29,894 nt of DNA from a virus. A program made the translations under genes and the position numbers. The notes beneath the pieces were generated by a model. That model made no database searches, was not told the origin of the DNA, and saw only the letters and a list, made by a program, of their open reading frames with translations. Shown here one piece after another: positions 22,566-29,894 of this stretch. The stretch is from the IMG/VR virus record IMGVR_UViG_3300046411_000603, positions 1 to 29,894 of that record; one strand, given 5' to 3'. Every line of letters begins with the position of its first letter. Position 1 is the first letter of the stretch.

Positions 22566-24913
22566 TGGCAAGAGACATTATAATAACGCCAAAAAATCAA
22601 GAACCGCAAATTCAGTTTACTGGGTCTGGCGATGTATCTTCGATAAATTTAAATGTTGGCTCTGGGATTAGTCCCGTGTCTGGCATTAGAGAAGCTGGAA
22701 GTGGCATCACCACGCTTTCTTTTGAAGGTACTCAAGGGCAATTATTTAGTATTACGGATAATTTATCTAGCGGCGTAATATTTAACGTTTCTGACATTAC
22801 CGGACTTCCCTTGCTAGAAGTTGACGCTTCTGGTGCTGTAAAAATAGCTGAGTATGGAACGTCCACAACTATTGGGCTAACTACCCCAAAGTATAATTTT
22901 GACGTTTTTGGTACTGGTGGATTTCAAAGTGTTGTTTCTGACAAGTTTGAGCTTTACGCTAGTGGCGATGCTCTTTCTGACGGTCAAGAAAAATTGATGA
23001 TTTACGACAACGATGGCACTTTTGAAATTAGGGCATCGGGGCAGGGCGGTGGAAGTATTAATAACTTTAAAATTGTTTCCGACAAAGCTGCTATTTCTTC
23101 TGAGGAAAATTACATTACTATTGACGGCCAGAAATCCGGCGATAATATGATATGTAGAATAAGGCTAAATGGTAGCAACAGATTCAAGTTTTACAATGAG
23201 GGTTTTGCCCCAGAAGCAAGCCTTAAAAACCTCGGTGGGAACAGTTCCGATACTAGATGGGCAGGTATATGGGGGAAATATTTAGACGTAGAGGGGCTTA
23301 ACTCCACCACCACAACTCTTTCGGTTGGTTCGTCAGCCTCTCAATCAGCCAATATCGCAGAGTTTAAAGCTAGTGACGACGTTGTTGTCGCACAGGTTGC
23401 CCCCGATGGTAGTATCGCTAGTAGCGGTGATATTAGTGCTAGTGGAAACTTAACCATCAGTGGGAACACGTTCAACTTTGACGACAATAGTTCCAACTTC
23501 CTAAAAGTAGGTGATAATCTATATATCCAACACGGAGGTGTAAATACTTACCTGTTGGGTAACACAATGTTCGCCCCTCTTTCAAGTAAAGAGGAGCATC
23601 TTGGATATGACTCAGACTCATCCCACAGAAGATGGCTCAAGGTTTGGTCTCACGACTTTGACGCAGATGGAGATGTTTATGCTAGTGGTGACGTTCATTG
23701 TGGTGGAGAATTAAAAACTGCAAACATTGGTTACACTGACGGCGACAATTCTATGACCATAGCGGATGGTGGCAAAGTAACTTTTGCCGCAGGCTTTGCT
23801 GTGGGGTCTGACGCTGAAGGTGATATACTCTACCATAACGGCACAAGCTATGTTAGATTAGCCAAGGGTACTGACGATTACATTTTAAAGATGAATGGCA
23901 ACGTTCCTAACTGGGAAGCTGAAAGCGGTGGGGGCGGGTCTTCTACCCTTGCTGGCTTATCAGACACTAACATTTCTAGTCCTGCAAATGGTCACCTATT
24001 GATATACGATAATGCTTCATCCAAGTGGGATAACGCACTTATGACATCTTCGGGTGGCACAATTTCGTTTACCTTTGGTGCAGGAACTATAAATCTAGAG
24101 GCTGCTGGAGCACCACCGGCTGATGACTCTGTTAACAGCCAGCATTACGTTGATGGCTCAATTGACCACGTTCATTTATCAGCAGATTGTGTTGATGGAG
24201 ACAATATAGCAGATGATTCTATTAACAGTGAACATTATGTTGACCTTTCAATTGACACGGCTCACATAGGAAACTTGCAAGTAACCACTGGCAAGGTTGC
24301 AAACTTAGCTATTGCAACTGGAAAGATTGACAACTTAGCAGTAACTACTGGAAAGATTGACAACTTAGCTGTGACCACTGGCAAGATTGCTGCTGACGCT
24401 GTGACGGGAGCACAGATAGCTGATAACGCAATTAATTCAGAGCATTACACTGATGGCTCTATTGATACTGCTCATATTGGTGACAATCAAGTTACCGCTG
24501 ACAAACTAGCTCACACTGCGGTCACTGCTGGTTCATACACCAGTGCCGATATTACCGTTGACGCACAAGGAAGGTTGACTGCTGCTTCTAATGGTAGTGG
24601 CGGTGGCGGGAGTGGTATTTCTGACGAAAGACTGAAAGACAAGATCAAAAAGATAGAAGGTTCGCTAGAAAAAATATTAGCTATGAACCCTGTTGAATTT
24701 GATTGGCGTGAAGGTCACGAAGATGTTCATAGTAATTCAGGAAAGGACATTGGATTTATAGCTCAGGAAATAGAAAAGATACAACCAGAACTGACTGGGG
24801 AATTTAAGGACTTTAAAACATTGGACTATAGTAAGTTTGCACCCTTAATTGTTGGTGCTATACAAGACTTAACCAAAGAAATAAGAGAAATTAAAAAACA
24901 CTTAAATATGTAA
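22565..24913 (+). CDS. Second tail fibre with peptidase S74 chaperone domain
   Basis: 782 residues, coupled to the lectin gene by TAATG. The N-terminal region has beta-rich fibre modules, including the VVAQVAPDGSI unit shared with the giant fibre (about residues 260-290). Residues about 510-650 carry 10-residue repeats of the N-L-A-V-T-T-G-K-I-D type. The last 115 residues are a peptidase S74 intramolecular chaperone: SDERLKDKI, with the expected Ser-Asp and Lys, then MNPVEFDWREG, DIGFIAQEIEKIQPEL and LDYSKFAPLIVGAIQDL. Such domains trimerise the fibre and then cut themselves off before the serine. It is probably a receptor-binding fibre trimer. Confidence 0.92.
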   Translation: MARDIIITPKNQEPQIQFTGSGDVSSINLNVGSGISPVSGIREAGSGITTLSFEGTQGQLFSITDNLSSGVIFNVSDITGLPLLEVDASGAVKIAEYGTSTTIGLTTPKYNFDVFGTGGFQSVVSDKFELYASGDALSDGQEKLMIYDNDGTFEIRASGQGGGSINNFKIVSDKAAISSEENYITIDGQKSGDNMICRIRLNGSNRFKFYNEGFAPEASLKNLGGNSSDTRWAGIWGKYLDVEGLNSTTTTLSVGSSASQSANIAEFKASDDVVVAQVAPDGSIASSGDISASGNLTISGNTFNFDDNSSNFLKVGDNLYIQHGGVNTYLLGNTMFAPLSSKEEHLGYDSDSSHRRWLKVWSHDFDADGDVYASGDVHCGGELKTANIGYTDGDNSMTIADGGKVTFAAGFAVGSDAEGDILYHNGTSYVRLAKGTDDYILKMNGNVPNWEAESGGGGSSTLAGLSDTNISSPANGHLLIYDNASSKWDNALMTSSGGTISFTFGAGTINLEAAGAPPADDSVNSQHYVDGSIDHVHLSADCVDGDNIADDSINSEHYVDLSIDTAHIGNLQVTTGKVANLAIATGKIDNLAVTTGKIDNLAVTTGKIAADAVTGAQIADNAINSEHYTDGSIDTAHIGDNQVTADKLAHTAVTAGSYTSADITVDAQGRLTAASNGSGGGGSGISDERLKDKIKKIEGSLEKILAMNPVEFDWREGHEDVHSNSGKDIGFIAQEIEKIQPELTGEFKDFKTLDYSKFAPLIVGAIQDLTKEIREIKKHLNM
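24272..24391 (+). repeat. Four tandem 30-base repeats in fibre 2
   Basis: Units at 24272-24301, 24302-24331, 24332-24361 and 24362-24391 encode NLQVTTGKVA, NLAIATGKID, NLAVTTGKID and NLAVTTGKIA. The regular 10-residue period suits a triple-stranded fibre shaft. Repeat number could vary by slippage. Confidence 0.9.
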
Positions 24914-24915
24914 TA

Positions 24916-24927
24916 TTTGTGTATTAC
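24916..24927 (+). promoter_or_regulatory. Putative late promoter TTTGTGTA before connector genes
   Basis: TTTGTGTATTAC lies in the 48-base gap after the S74 fibre, 34 bases before the ATG at 24962. A reading frame can be opened at TTG 24917 inside this motif, but the AAGGAG site at 24950-24955 shows that translation starts at 24962. Confidence 0.55.
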
Positions 24928-24961
24928 TATTGAGACTTTTAACATTTTAAAGGAGATTTTA

Positions 24962-25252
24962 ATGGCTGCATTTACAATTGACATAGCTGATGACGACGTT
25001 TCTCGCGTTATTACCGCGATGTGTGCTAATTATGGGTATCAAACTGAAATTGACAACCCTGCATTTGACCCAGAACAACCAGAGTCAGATGAAAACCCAA
25101 GACTAATCCCAAACCCAGAAACACAGAATCAGTTTGCTAACAGAATGACAAGAGATTTTCTGATGCAAAATACAGTTTCTTACGAGATTAAATTGGAAAA
25201 ACAAAATATTCCTCCAGTGACACCTCCCGTAATTATAGACCCAGCGGAATAA
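24962..25252 (+). CDS. Small hypothetical protein, first of the connector unit
   Basis: 96 residues from ATG 24962, chosen by a strong AAGGAG 6 bases upstream. It begins MAAFTIDIADDDVSRVITAM, a form that resembles small virion proteins with an N-terminal helix. The middle is acidic and Pro-rich (FDPEQPESDENP) and the end is again Pro-rich (IPPVTPPVIIDPAE). The function is not recognised; its place beside baseplate- and connector-like genes suggests a minor structural role. Confidence 0.65.
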   Translation: MAAFTIDIADDDVSRVITAMCANYGYQTEIDNPAFDPEQPESDENPRLIPNPETQNQFANRMTRDFLMQNTVSYEIKLEKQNIPPVTPPVIIDPAE

Positions 25253-25269
25253 ATTAACAGGAGTCTTAA

Positions 25270-25596
25270 ATGACTTTCATAGAACAGGCACACGAAAACG
25301 ATATAGGTACAACCTTTAGGGTTACGGTTTACGATACCAACTCTGACGGAACAACCAAGGTCGCGGACATTCAGTCTGCTACGACCAAAAAGATCACATT
25401 CAAAAAGCCGGACGGTCAAACATTTGAAAGAGTTGCTGTTTTTACAACTAATGGTTCAGATGGTCAGATAGAGTACGTTTCTGTAGATGGAGATTTAGTC
25501 CCAGCGGGGAATTGGAAGTTGCAGGCGTATGTTCAAACTCCCGATGGTACTTGGAGAACAAGTAGCGGTAGCTTCAAGGTTTACGAAAATTTATAA
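25270..25596 (+). CDS. BppU-like baseplate/structural Ig-fold protein
   Basis: 108 residues with an AGGAG site. The whole protein resembles the N-terminal domain of BppU-family baseplate upper proteins. It opens with GTTFRVTVYDTNSDGTTKVADI, continues with KKITFKKPDGQTFER and DGQIEYVSVDGDLVPAG, and ends in WKLQAYVQTPDGTWRTSSG-type strands. In phages that domain anchors receptor-binding fibres to the baseplate. Here it occurs alone, so it may adapt the fibres just upstream to the tail. The fold call is moderately firm; the exact place in the virion is inference. Confidence 0.7.
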   Translation: MTFIEQAHENDIGTTFRVTVYDTNSDGTTKVADIQSATTKKITFKKPDGQTFERVAVFTTNGSDGQIEYVSVDGDLVPAGNWKLQAYVQTPDGTWRTSSGSFKVYENL

Positions 25597-25606
25597 TAGG
25601 TGAAAC

Positions 25607-26107
25607 ATGGCTTGGAAAACAGATTTAGTTTTAATGTTAAGGTCTCTAGTCGGAGACTTAGATATGACTACCTATACAGATGAAAGATTAAAGCAAATAA
25701 TAGTCGCAGGTGCTTACAATGTTGCCAACGATGCAGATTTTACTGAGGCTTACGTTATAGATGTAACGGCAGTTTCAATATCTCCAGACCCAATAGATAA
25801 AAAAGACACTGACTTTTCTGCCTTAACAGTTTTTAAGTCAGCCTGTATTTTAATGGGCAGCGAAGCCAAGACTCAATCAACAAACGCTATCGCGATTAAG
25901 GACGGCCCGTCCTCAATAGACCTTCGTGCAGTTAGCAAAAATTATTACACTTTATATAAAGATTTTTGTAATCAGTATGAAGAGATGTTAAAAACTTACC
26001 AATACAACAATACATTAGTTGGGCAAGTTATACTTGGCCCATACAGTCCAGGCGGTATGATACTGGGTGCTTCTCAGTTTGATTTTCGCGGAAATAATTT
26101 TAACTAG
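25607..26107 (+). CDS. Putative head-tail connector/adaptor protein
   Basis: 166 residues, mainly helical, with AGGTGA before ATG. It begins with LVLMLRSLVGDLDMTTYTDERLKQIIVAGAY, the form seen in small phage adaptor proteins of the gp6/gp15 type that sit under the portal. It ends with a Gly-rich stretch (GPYSPGGMILGASQFDFRG). Its position among the small genes before the tail tube fits a connector. I have no signature motif, so this rests on size, helical pattern and context. Confidence 0.55.
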   Translation: MAWKTDLVLMLRSLVGDLDMTTYTDERLKQIIVAGAYNVANDADFTEAYVIDVTAVSISPDPIDKKDTDFSALTVFKSACILMGSEAKTQSTNAIAIKDGPSSIDLRAVSKNYYTLYKDFCNQYEEMLKTYQYNNTLVGQVILGPYSPGGMILGASQFDFRGNNFN

Positions 26108-26115
26108 GAGTAGAA

Positions 26116-26358
26116 ATGTCAGTATCAAGAAAAGTTATAGACGGAAACAGTCAACCAAATGGAGGTGTGGGTTTCGTTGGAATGGCGGGCTGCAAAGGTC
26201 TGACCGCTTCTGAGAAACTTGGCTCGAACAATGTGCTGTCTCCATTTCCACCGCTTTTACCTTCTCAAATAGATGAGTCAATAGCGGTAATAAACACAAA
26301 GCTTAATGGAAGATTTAACGACATTAATTATTATCATGGTAGTGGAGCACCTTCTTAA
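26116..26358 (+). CDS. Small hypothetical protein in connector unit
   Basis: 80 residues with AGGAG upstream. The first half is Gly-rich (NGGVGFVGMAGCKGL), the second contains PPLLPSQIDESIAVINTKL and a likely short helix. No family is recognised. It lies one base before the next gene's start, so the two are translated together. Confidence 0.65.
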   Translation: MSVSRKVIDGNSQPNGGVGFVGMAGCKGLTASEKLGSNNVLSPFPPLLPSQIDESIAVINTKLNGRFNDINYYHGSGAPS

Positions 26359-26359
26359 T

Positions 26360-26872
26360 ATGGCTATTAATATACCAAGTGATGTTTTCAAAACTTACAA
26401 TGAGGCGGTAAAACTTTTTACAAGAACAGCCGTCTTAGTTTATCCAGAAAAAAGAGAAGAGTGCCCAAACTGTTACATGGACACTCTTAGCGGTAGAGGT
26501 AGGTCTGTAAGTCTTTATAAGCCCGGAGGTCCAATACAATTCTCTCGCGGGATGCCATGCCCTTATTGCAATGGCGACGGATACAAGGCTACTGAGATCA
26601 CTGAGAATATAGAAGCAAGGATTTATTGGGACAAAAAGTTTTGGGTTGACATTGGTATACCAATAAATGTTCCAGACGGATCAATTCAAACAATATCTTA
26701 CATGACGGATTTACCTAAGATAAATAAAGCAAATTACTTGATTCCTCATTATGACGGTATAGAAAAGTATGACGAAATGAGATTCCAAAAAAGTGGATCG
26801 TCTTATCCGCAGGGTTTCAAGCAAAACGAAACTAGGTACGTTGTGACATTTTGGAGCAGAATGAATGGCTAG
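26360..26872 (+). CDS. Zinc-ribbon structural/assembly protein of unknown function
   Basis: 170 residues from ATG 26360, one base after the previous stop; an in-frame start at 26306 would overlap that gene heavily and has no support. Residues 35-74 hold two Cys pairs, CPNC (35-38) and CPYCNGDG (67-74), the second identical in form to the DnaJ C-x2-C-x-G-x-G knuckle. Together they make a probable zinc ribbon. The remainder is beta-type (ARIYWDKKFWVDIGI, TRYVVTFWSRMNG). It lies among connector-type genes and may be a head-completion or stopper protein with a structural zinc. Confidence 0.65.
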   Translation: MAINIPSDVFKTYNEAVKLFTRTAVLVYPEKREECPNCYMDTLSGRGRSVSLYKPGGPIQFSRGMPCPYCNGDGYKATEITENIEARIYWDKKFWVDIGIPINVPDGSIQTISYMTDLPKINKANYLIPHYDGIEKYDEMRFQKSGSSYPQGFKQNETRYVVTFWSRMNG

Positions 26873-27488
26873 GGCTAGGATTAATATAGTAACCTCGCAA
26901 AAGCAAATATCCACAGAGGTAAACAAGGCTTTAACTAAGGCTATAAATCAAGCATTGACCGAAGCTGGTGGTAAAGTAAGAAGAATTGCTTACCCTGTAA
27001 TTAAAAACGCACTTATTAGTAGCTCGGAAATACAATCGTTAAAATCAGGCATTTTAAAAGCGGAGTTTGGGCTAGATTCAGACAGTACGGGTGAATTAGT
27101 AGATACTATAATGTCTTCACTTGATGTTGTGGTCACAAAGGTTAGGGGTGGAAAGTATTCAAGGTCTGGTTCCATTGCTATAGTTATGCAGCCAGACAAT
27201 TACGCCAACTTGCTAAGTCAGGGGTTTGCGTCTCAGTCAACCGAGGACGGGACTTCCCTTCCTTGGCTTTCTTGGTTGTTGACGTTGGGAGACAAGATCA
27301 TAATAGCGGACTTTGGTGTTACGCTTGGAGATTTTGGTAGGTCTGGTGGTGGAAGAATGGAAAGGGGTGCTAGACCGTTCAAGGTAAGCAGTCAATTTTC
27401 TGGAACGCCGAATAATAACTTTATAACAAGAGCAATAGCTTCCACCGCCCCTATGATTCAAAAGATATTACAAAATTCTATAAAGTAA
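26865..27488 (+). CDS. Putative tail completion / head-tail joining protein
   Basis: 207 residues, overlapping the zinc-ribbon gene by 8 bases. A helical N-terminus (KALTKAINQALTEAGGKVRRIAYPVIKNAL) is followed by a beta-rich middle (SGSIAIVMQPDNYANLLSQ). The C-terminus, NNFITRAIASTAPMIQKILQ, matches the closing helix of HK97 gp10-type tail-completion proteins ('N-F-x-x-RA---A-p-x-I---L'). Such proteins cap the tail and join it to the head. The order before the tube gene agrees. Confidence 0.65.
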   Translation: MARARINIVTSQKQISTEVNKALTKAINQALTEAGGKVRRIAYPVIKNALISSSEIQSLKSGILKAEFGLDSDSTGELVDTIMSSLDVVVTKVRGGKYSRSGSIAIVMQPDNYANLLSQGFASQSTEDGTSLPWLSWLLTLGDKIIIADFGVTLGDFGRSGGGRMERGARPFKVSSQFSGTPNNNFITRAIASTAPMIQKILQNSIK

Positions 27489-27497
27489 GGATTAAAA

Positions 27498-28457
27498 ATG
27501 GTAGGTGGCCCACATACAAAATTGAACAATCTAAATAATTCTCAAGACTCAACAATATCGAATATACTAGAAGAAAACTTTATATTGTTTTATGATTGGG
27601 GTCTTTTAGATCGTGGTGGATTTTTTAATATCAGAATACCTCAAAGCGGTATATATGGTGGAGATAGACATGTTCTTAGGTCTGTTACTACACCAAACTA
27701 CACAGACGGTAAAGTCTGGGAGGGTTACAGAGAAAACTGGGTTTGGGAAAGTGGCGTAGATGGCGTTACCGAGCAGCCAATATCTATATCAGGTGTTTTT
27801 GTTGACGACCAATTTTACGCTACTGGAAATGTAACTAAACCTTTTTATGTCGATTACAGGAATGGTAGAGTTCTTTTTGATTCTGCTATAGCGACAACCA
27901 GCAAGGTTCATTTAGAGTATAGCCACAAGTGGGTTTCTGTTATACCGTCAAAAGGAATTCCTTGGTTTAGGCAGGTTCAACAACGATCCTTTAGAAGCGA
28001 AAAGGGTTTTCAGGTTTCTAACTCAGGTGGATGGGCCATGTTAGGCCAAACCAGAGTTCAATTACCTTCTATTGCTGTAGAAGTCGTTCCAGCGGAATCC
28101 CTAGAGGGCTACCAGCTTGGTGGGGGTCAATGGGTAAATAGTAAAGTTGTTTTTTATGTTATTACTGAAAATGACTGGGAATGTAAAAACCTAGTAGATT
28201 CAATAAGTTACCAAAATGACAGAACGATATTCCTTTTCGATCCTACCAGAATAGCGATGTCAGGGGCAATGCCCTTCAATTATAGGAACGAACTCAACGA
28301 AAATGCCCTTCCTAGTGGACTTTATCCTAATTTGGTTGATAATTTCTTTTATAGAAGATGTTGGATAAATAGCTCTAAATCTGATGGTATAACCGAACTT
28401 TCTCCAGATTTATACATGGGTGTAGCCAAGTGTTCTACTCAAGTTAAGGCCATTTAA
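27498..28457 (+). CDS. Virion structural protein, function unknown
   Basis: 319 residues, AAGGA upstream. It is rich in aromatic residues and beta strands: FILFYDWGLLDRGGFFNIRI, WEGYRENWVWESG, KPFYVDYRNGRVLFD, then SKVHLEYSHKWVSV and LPSIAVEVVP. The pattern suggests a beta-sandwich neck or tail component. It ends a transcription unit, with the next putative promoter right after its stop. No enzyme motif is seen. The family is familiar in form from environmental phages, but I cannot attach a precise name. Confidence 0.7.
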   Translation: MVGGPHTKLNNLNNSQDSTISNILEENFILFYDWGLLDRGGFFNIRIPQSGIYGGDRHVLRSVTTPNYTDGKVWEGYRENWVWESGVDGVTEQPISISGVFVDDQFYATGNVTKPFYVDYRNGRVLFDSAIATTSKVHLEYSHKWVSVIPSKGIPWFRQVQQRSFRSEKGFQVSNSGGWAMLGQTRVQLPSIAVEVVPAESLEGYQLGGGQWVNSKVVFYVITENDWECKNLVDSISYQNDRTIFLFDPTRIAMSGAMPFNYRNELNENALPSGLYPNLVDNFFYRRCWINSSKSDGITELSPDLYMGVAKCSTQVKAI

Positions 28458-28464
28458 ATAACTT

Positions 28465-28478
28465 TTTGTGTATAGTAC
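28465..28478 (+). promoter_or_regulatory. Putative late promoter TTTGTGTA before the tail tube gene
   Basis: TTTGTGTATAGTAC sits 43 bases before ATG 28522, with AAAGGAG at 28508-28514. A private promoter would make sense for a high-copy tail protein. Confidence 0.55.
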
Positions 28479-28521
28479 ATTGCCTTTTACCAGAGGTCGA
28501 TTTTTTAAAGGAGAATAAATA

Positions 28522-29538
28522 ATGTCGCGTAATCAACGTATATTTTACGCCTGCCAAGCAGTAGCCATTACCCCAAGGGGTGCGGCTAATGTAGACCCTG
28601 AACATGTTGTTCACGGTGTGCAAAGCATTGGTATGAGTTCAACATTTACTCTTGATCAGGTTTTCGAGCAAGGCCAGATTGAGATTTATGAGAACATCGA
28701 AGAAGTCGCCGACATCGAAGTAACCTTGGAAAAGGTTATTGACGGTTATAAACTCATTTACGATCTCGCCACTCAGGGAGCTTGCAAGACAGATATTGTT
28801 GCAGCCTCTAAAGCTAGGTCAGATGTTTATGTCGCTATCTTTGATGATGGTCTTTCTCACGCTACTGGAGTTCCTAGAAATGTTGTTATGAACTCAGGTA
28901 TGTATGTTAGTTCTGTTTCTTACAGTTACAGCATCGACGGTTCTGCAACAGAGTCCGTTACACTTGTTGGAAACGATAGGTTCTGGAATAATAGTACTTT
29001 TGGTGCTATTGGAACGTCAGCAGCAGCTTCTTGGTCTTCAAACCCAACAACAAATATTGACGGTACTGACGCACCTGTTAGTGGTGTTGTTCGTCGTGTT
29101 AATGTTGATATGGAGGGTTCATTACTTCCGGGGATTGTCAAGAGTCAAGGTGGCGATGACGCAACTGGAATTGGTGGTGGATACCACGTTCAGAGTGTTA
29201 GTGTTAGTACTGACTTTGGTCAGGAAAACATTCAAGAGCTTGGAAGATTTGGTCCGTACCATAGATATGCTACGTTCCCAATCGAAGTTACTTGCGAATT
29301 TGAAGTTATCTCAACATCTGGTGACTTGGTTAGTGTTTCTGGTAATGCACCAAACTTGACCAATGAAACTATTAGAATCAACGATACCGCTGGAACAGTT
29401 TTGGCCTTGGGTGACAAGAACAAGCTGTCTTCGGTTTCTTATTCTGGTGCCGACACTGGTGGTGGAAATGCAACTGTAAGTTACAGTTTCTCTAACTTCA
29501 ACGTTCTAACAGTACAGGGTGGTAAAACTCACGCGTAG
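28522..29538 (+). CDS. Probable major tail (tube) protein
   Basis: 338 residues. The AAAGGAG site is strong and the codon use resembles that of the capsid gene (frequent GTT, GGT, CGT, TCT), both expected of an abundant protein. The sequence is Ser/Thr/Gly/Val rich and beta-type, with VHGVQSIGMSSTFTLDQVF near the start, SGMYVSSVSYSYSIDGSATE in the middle and VEVTCEFEVI-like strands late, as in tail tube or major tail subunits. It follows the completion genes and its own putative promoter. No tail sheath gene is seen in the window, so tail type cannot be decided. Confidence 0.65.
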   Translation: MSRNQRIFYACQAVAITPRGAANVDPEHVVHGVQSIGMSSTFTLDQVFEQGQIEIYENIEEVADIEVTLEKVIDGYKLIYDLATQGACKTDIVAASKARSDVYVAIFDDGLSHATGVPRNVVMNSGMYVSSVSYSYSIDGSATESVTLVGNDRFWNNSTFGAIGTSAAASWSSNPTTNIDGTDAPVSGVVRRVNVDMEGSLLPGIVKSQGGDDATGIGGGYHVQSVSVSTDFGQENIQELGRFGPYHRYATFPIEVTCEFEVISTSGDLVSVSGNAPNLTNETIRINDTAGTVLALGDKNKLSSVSYSGADTGGGNATVSYSFSNFNVLTVQGGKTHA

Positions 29539-29556
29539 AACTATTTAGGAATATGG

Positions 29557-29894
29557 ATGGAAAATTCTTTTTTACAAAAGACTTTATATAGAATAATACG
29601 AGGTCGCCTGAGAGTTGTCTTGGGCGATCTGGTTCTATATATCTACGAACCCGATTCTTCCATAATAGAAGAGTCTTATGAAATTTATGATGATGCCTAC
29701 TCAAAGGCTTATTTTGAAGAAGTCCCATTGAAGTCTGAACTTATTGAAATTTTAATAGAAAATGATCTTTGGACTCCATTGGATGATAGAGAAGCAGAAA
29801 AAGTTGAAAAAGACATCGAAAACAAAAAGATAGAAGCGTTTAAATCTTTTTATGATAAGAAAAAATTAAACTCCATAAAAAGAACTATAAGAGA
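29557..29894 (+). CDS. Partial gene at right edge, possible tail assembly protein
   Basis: An open frame from ATG 29557 runs at least 112 codons to the window end without a stop. AGGA (29547-29550) lies 6 bases upstream, which decides this start over ATG 29553, whose frame soon stops. It begins MENSFLQKTLYRIIRGRLRV, has an acidic aromatic middle (EESYEIYDDAYSKAYFEE) and a charged helical end. Directly after the tube gene, tail assembly chaperones are usual, so that is a positional guess; no motif confirms it. Confidence 0.6.
   Translation, partial: MENSFLQKTLYRIIRGRLRVVLGDLVLYIYEPDSSIIEESYEIYDDAYSKAYFEEVPLKSELIEILIENDLWTPLDDREAEKVEKDIENKKIEAFKSFYDKKKLNSIKRTIR

Noticed and set aside
24917-25252. 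Longer start for the first connector-unit gene at TTG 24917
   Set aside because: That TTG is part of the promoter-like motif and has no ribosome site; ATG 24962 has a perfect one.
28904-29359. 151-codon alternative plus-strand frame inside the tail tube gene
   Set aside because: Leu/Val-rich shifted-frame translation of the tube gene, with no ribosome site.

Overview
The window looks like the left part and structural core of a tailed double-stranded DNA phage (Caudoviricetes). It has terminase, portal, scaffold, decoration and HK97-fold capsid genes in near-canonical order, very tight gene packing, many ATGA/TAATG overlaps and almost no non-coding DNA. The host cannot be read from the sequence. 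Low-to-moderate GC, fibre motifs of the type common in uncultured aquatic phages, and a phage-borne GDP-mannose dehydratase suggest a phage of a Gram-negative aquatic bacterium, but this is inference. I see no rRNA, tRNA, integrase, IS element or CRISPR array.

Layout. (1) 24-593: two small minus-strand genes of unknown role. (2) 594-873: divergent control region. (3) 874-7285, plus strand: a 59-residue protein, a phage sigma factor resembling the T4 gp55 class, a probable small terminase, GDP-mannose 4,6-dehydratase, an HNH nuclease, an acidic Pro/Ala-rich protein, an ERCC4-type nuclease, a ClpP-like protease and the large terminase. (4) 7348-12560: portal with a long C-terminal extension, prohead protease/scaffold fusion with a likely nested scaffold start, decoration protein and major capsid protein, closed by a strong intrinsic terminator. 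(5) 12675-24913: an adhesion island with a small repeat protein, a 2431-residue modular tail fibre, three paralogous LamG/ConA-like lectin-type proteins plus a small unknown, and a second fibre ending in a peptidase S74 chaperone. (6) 24962-28457: small baseplate- and connector-like genes, a zinc-ribbon protein, a tail-completion-like protein and a structural protein. (7) 28522 to the right edge: a probable tail tube protein and a further gene cut by the window end.

Two patterns tie the window together. First, every plus-strand intergenic gap longer than about 45 bases in the structural block (five of five) contains the octamer TTTGTGTA 25-55 bases before the next start codon, usually followed by a TAC/TAT triplet. 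A near match lies before the sigma-factor operon. This looks like a single-element late promoter read by the phage sigma factor, and it would split the block into six transcription units. Second, the giant fibre gene is a mosaic. Almost identical DNA joints of up to about 288 bases alternate with cassettes that share a protein plan but have diverged strongly. One joint element is shared with the second fibre gene about 8 kb away. This is the arrangement expected for recombination-driven exchange of receptor-binding modules.
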